Part shown: positions 13,367 through 14,580 of the stretch, one piece after another | Position numbering within the stretch: the first letter of the stretch is position 1 | How the letters are laid out: each line of letters opens with the position of its first letter | Assembly: GCA_023390695.1 (NCBI GenBank) | Contig: JAEWCJ010000079.1 | Span: forward strand, 1 to 14,580 | DNA from: Pseudomonadota bacterium | GTDB lineage: Bacteria; Pseudomonadota; Alphaproteobacteria; Rhizobiales; Xanthobacteraceae | DNA length: 14,580 bases | Reading direction: 5' to 3' | Position numbers and translations under genes: made by a program | The notes under the pieces: generated by a model | Seen by the model: only the letters and a program-made list of their open reading frames with translations | What the model was told of the DNA's origin: nothing | The model's database searches: none

Positions 13367-14580
13367 ATGAGCCGCTTTCAATCCATGGCCGGTCGATTTT
13401 CTCATCTTCGCGGTGCGCCGCCCGAACAGCCGGCGGCTGTCGTGGACGAGCGCGCGCCGGCGGAAAGCCCGCCGGTGTGGCAGGCTCTGCCCGAGCTCGA
13501 TGCTCAGGGGCTGACCTCTCTGCAGCCCGATCCGGTGCCGGATCTGCCGGTTGCGCCCTCCAATCCGCTGCTCACGGAAAAGCTGCTCGACGCCAAGGTG
13601 CGGCTGCACCGCCGGCTGATCGAGGAGATCAATCTGCAGGCGCTGGAAAAGCTCCCCGAAGCGGAGATGCGCGCGCATGTGCAGAAGCTGGTCGGCCAGT
13701 ATGTGGTCAACGAACGGCTGGCGCTGAACACGAAAGAACTGAACGATTTCGTTTCCGAGATCATCGACGAGATGACCGGGCTGGGCCCGATCGAGCCGCT
13801 GCTGAAGGATCCGACCATCAGCGACATCCTGATCAACGGCCATGAATGCGTCTATGTCGAGCGCGGCGGCATGCTGGAGCCGACCCAGGTGCGCTTCAAG
13901 GACGAGCAGCATCTGGTCCGCATCGTCAACAAGATCGTATCCGCCGTCGGCCGCCGGGTCGATGAATCGCATCCCATGTGCGACGCGCGCCTGCTCGATG
14001 GCAGCCGCGTCAACGTCGCGGTGCGGCCGATCGCCGTGGACGGGCCGCTGGTATCGATCCGAAAATTCTCCAAGCGGCCGTTCAACCTGAACAAGCTGGT
14101 TGAGATCGGCGCGATCCGGCCGCAGATGGCGGAATTGCTGGCCGCTGCCGTGAAGGCGCGTGTGACGCTGATCATTTCCGGCGGCACCGGCTCCGGCAAG
14201 ACCACGATGCTCAACGCGCTCTCGGCGTTCATTTCCGAGAAGGAGCGCCTGCTCACGATCGAGGACGCGGCCGAACTGCAATTGCAGCAGCCGCATGTTG
14301 GCCGCATGGAGACGCGCCCCCCGAATACCGAAGGCAAGGGCGAGATCCGCCAGCGCGAACTGGTCAAGAACGCGCTGCGCATGCGCCCCGACCGCATCAT
14401 CCTCGGCGAGTGCCGCGGCGAGGAAGCCTTCGACATGCTGCAGGCGATGAATACCGGCCACGACGGGTCGATGGCCACCATTCACGCCAACAATCCGCGC
14501 GAAGCGATCTCGCGTCTGGAGCAGATGATCGGCATGGCCGGCCTGCCGATGACTATCGCTTCGACGCGCGGACAGATCGC
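13367..14580 (+). CDS. cpaF: Pilus assembly ATPase CpaF / TadA (type II/IV secretion ATPase), 3' end outside window
   Basis: The frame is open from ATG 13367 to the right edge (404 full codons). Residues 1-66 are a Pro/Ala-rich, probably flexible leader. Residues 67-235 form the N-terminal domain (ELNDFVSEIIDEMTGLGPIE, then ISDILINGH and VGRRVDESHPMCDARLLDGSRVN). The ATPase core has Walker A GGTGSGKT (272-279), the acidic region TIEDAAELQL (297-306), Walker B RIILGE (343-348) and the His box TGHDGSMATIHAN (363-375). By family, the hexamer drives polymerisation, and in Tad systems also retraction, of the Flp pilus. Only the last part, probably under 100 residues, is missing. The start has a weak ribosome site; an ATG six codons later has none better. 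The gene begins 20 bases after cpaE. TadB and TadC genes would be expected to follow. Confidence 0.93.
   Translation, partial: MSRFQSMAGRFSHLRGAPPEQPAAVVDERAPAESPPVWQALPELDAQGLTSLQPDPVPDLPVAPSNPLLTEKLLDAKVRLHRRLIEEINLQALEKLPEAEMRAHVQKLVGQYVVNERLALNTKELNDFVSEIIDEMTGLGPIEPLLKDPTISDILINGHECVYVERGGMLEPTQVRFKDEQHLVRIVNKIVSAVGRRVDESHPMCDARLLDGSRVNVAVRPIAVDGPLVSIRKFSKRPFNLNKLVEIGAIRPQMAELLAAAVKARVTLIISGGTGSGKTTMLNALSAFISEKERLLTIEDAAELQLQQPHVGRMETRPPNTEGKGEIRQRELVKNALRMRPDRIILGECRGEEAFDMLQAMNTGHDGSMATIHANNPREAISRLEQMIGMAGLPMTIASTRGQI

Noticed and set aside
1..14580. Mobile elements, CRISPR arrays, toxin-antitoxin or defence genes, and tRNA genes
   Set aside because: I saw no transposase or integrase motif, no regularly spaced repeats, no small paired toxin-antitoxin genes and no cloverleaf candidates. 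The window looks like ordinary core and near-core chromosome.

Overview
The window looks like chromosomal DNA from a GC-rich alphaproteobacterium. The protein sequences and the gene content (an LplT-Aas fusion, a Caulobacter-type cpa pilus cluster with a short lipoprotein in the CpaD position) fit the Bradyrhizobium / Rhodopseudomonas / Afipia group. That placement comes from recognising protein families, not from a search. Coding density is high. I see no tRNA, rRNA, CRISPR array, insertion sequence or prophage gene.

Layout from left to right. (1) Positions 1-454 hold the 3' end of an unrecognised gene. (2) Positions 659-4096 encode a three-part lysophospholipid transporter / acyltransferase / acyl-ACP synthetase. 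(3) A MarR-family regulator on the minus strand (4098-4673) converges on it with one base between the stop codons. (4) The regulator is divergent from a tightly packed NitT/TauT-type ABC importer: Tat-exported binding protein (4779-5843), ATPase (5843-6658) and permease (6655-7488). These are followed by a RidA-like protein (7533-7988) and, after a strong hairpin, an NAD(P)-dependent DUF1932-type dehydrogenase (8043-8918). A perfect 7-bp-arm palindrome in the MarR/ABC divergent region is the likely operator. (5) A 302-bp gap carries two inverted repeats. (6) A Tad/Flp pilus assembly operon follows: cpaB, cpaC, a short lipoprotein, cpaE, and cpaF running off the right edge. No Flp pilin or prepilin peptidase gene precedes cpaB here.

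How the parts may work together. The MarR-ABC-RidA-dehydrogenase block reads as a ligand-responsive uptake and catabolism unit of unknown substrate. It is the part most likely to be undescribed, because the RidA-like protein has Ser where the catalytic Arg of RidA lies and carries a histidine-rich insertion. The cpa genes encode the inner-membrane, outer-membrane, localisation and motor parts of a type IVc pilus. The Aas fusion is an independent phospholipid-repair gene.
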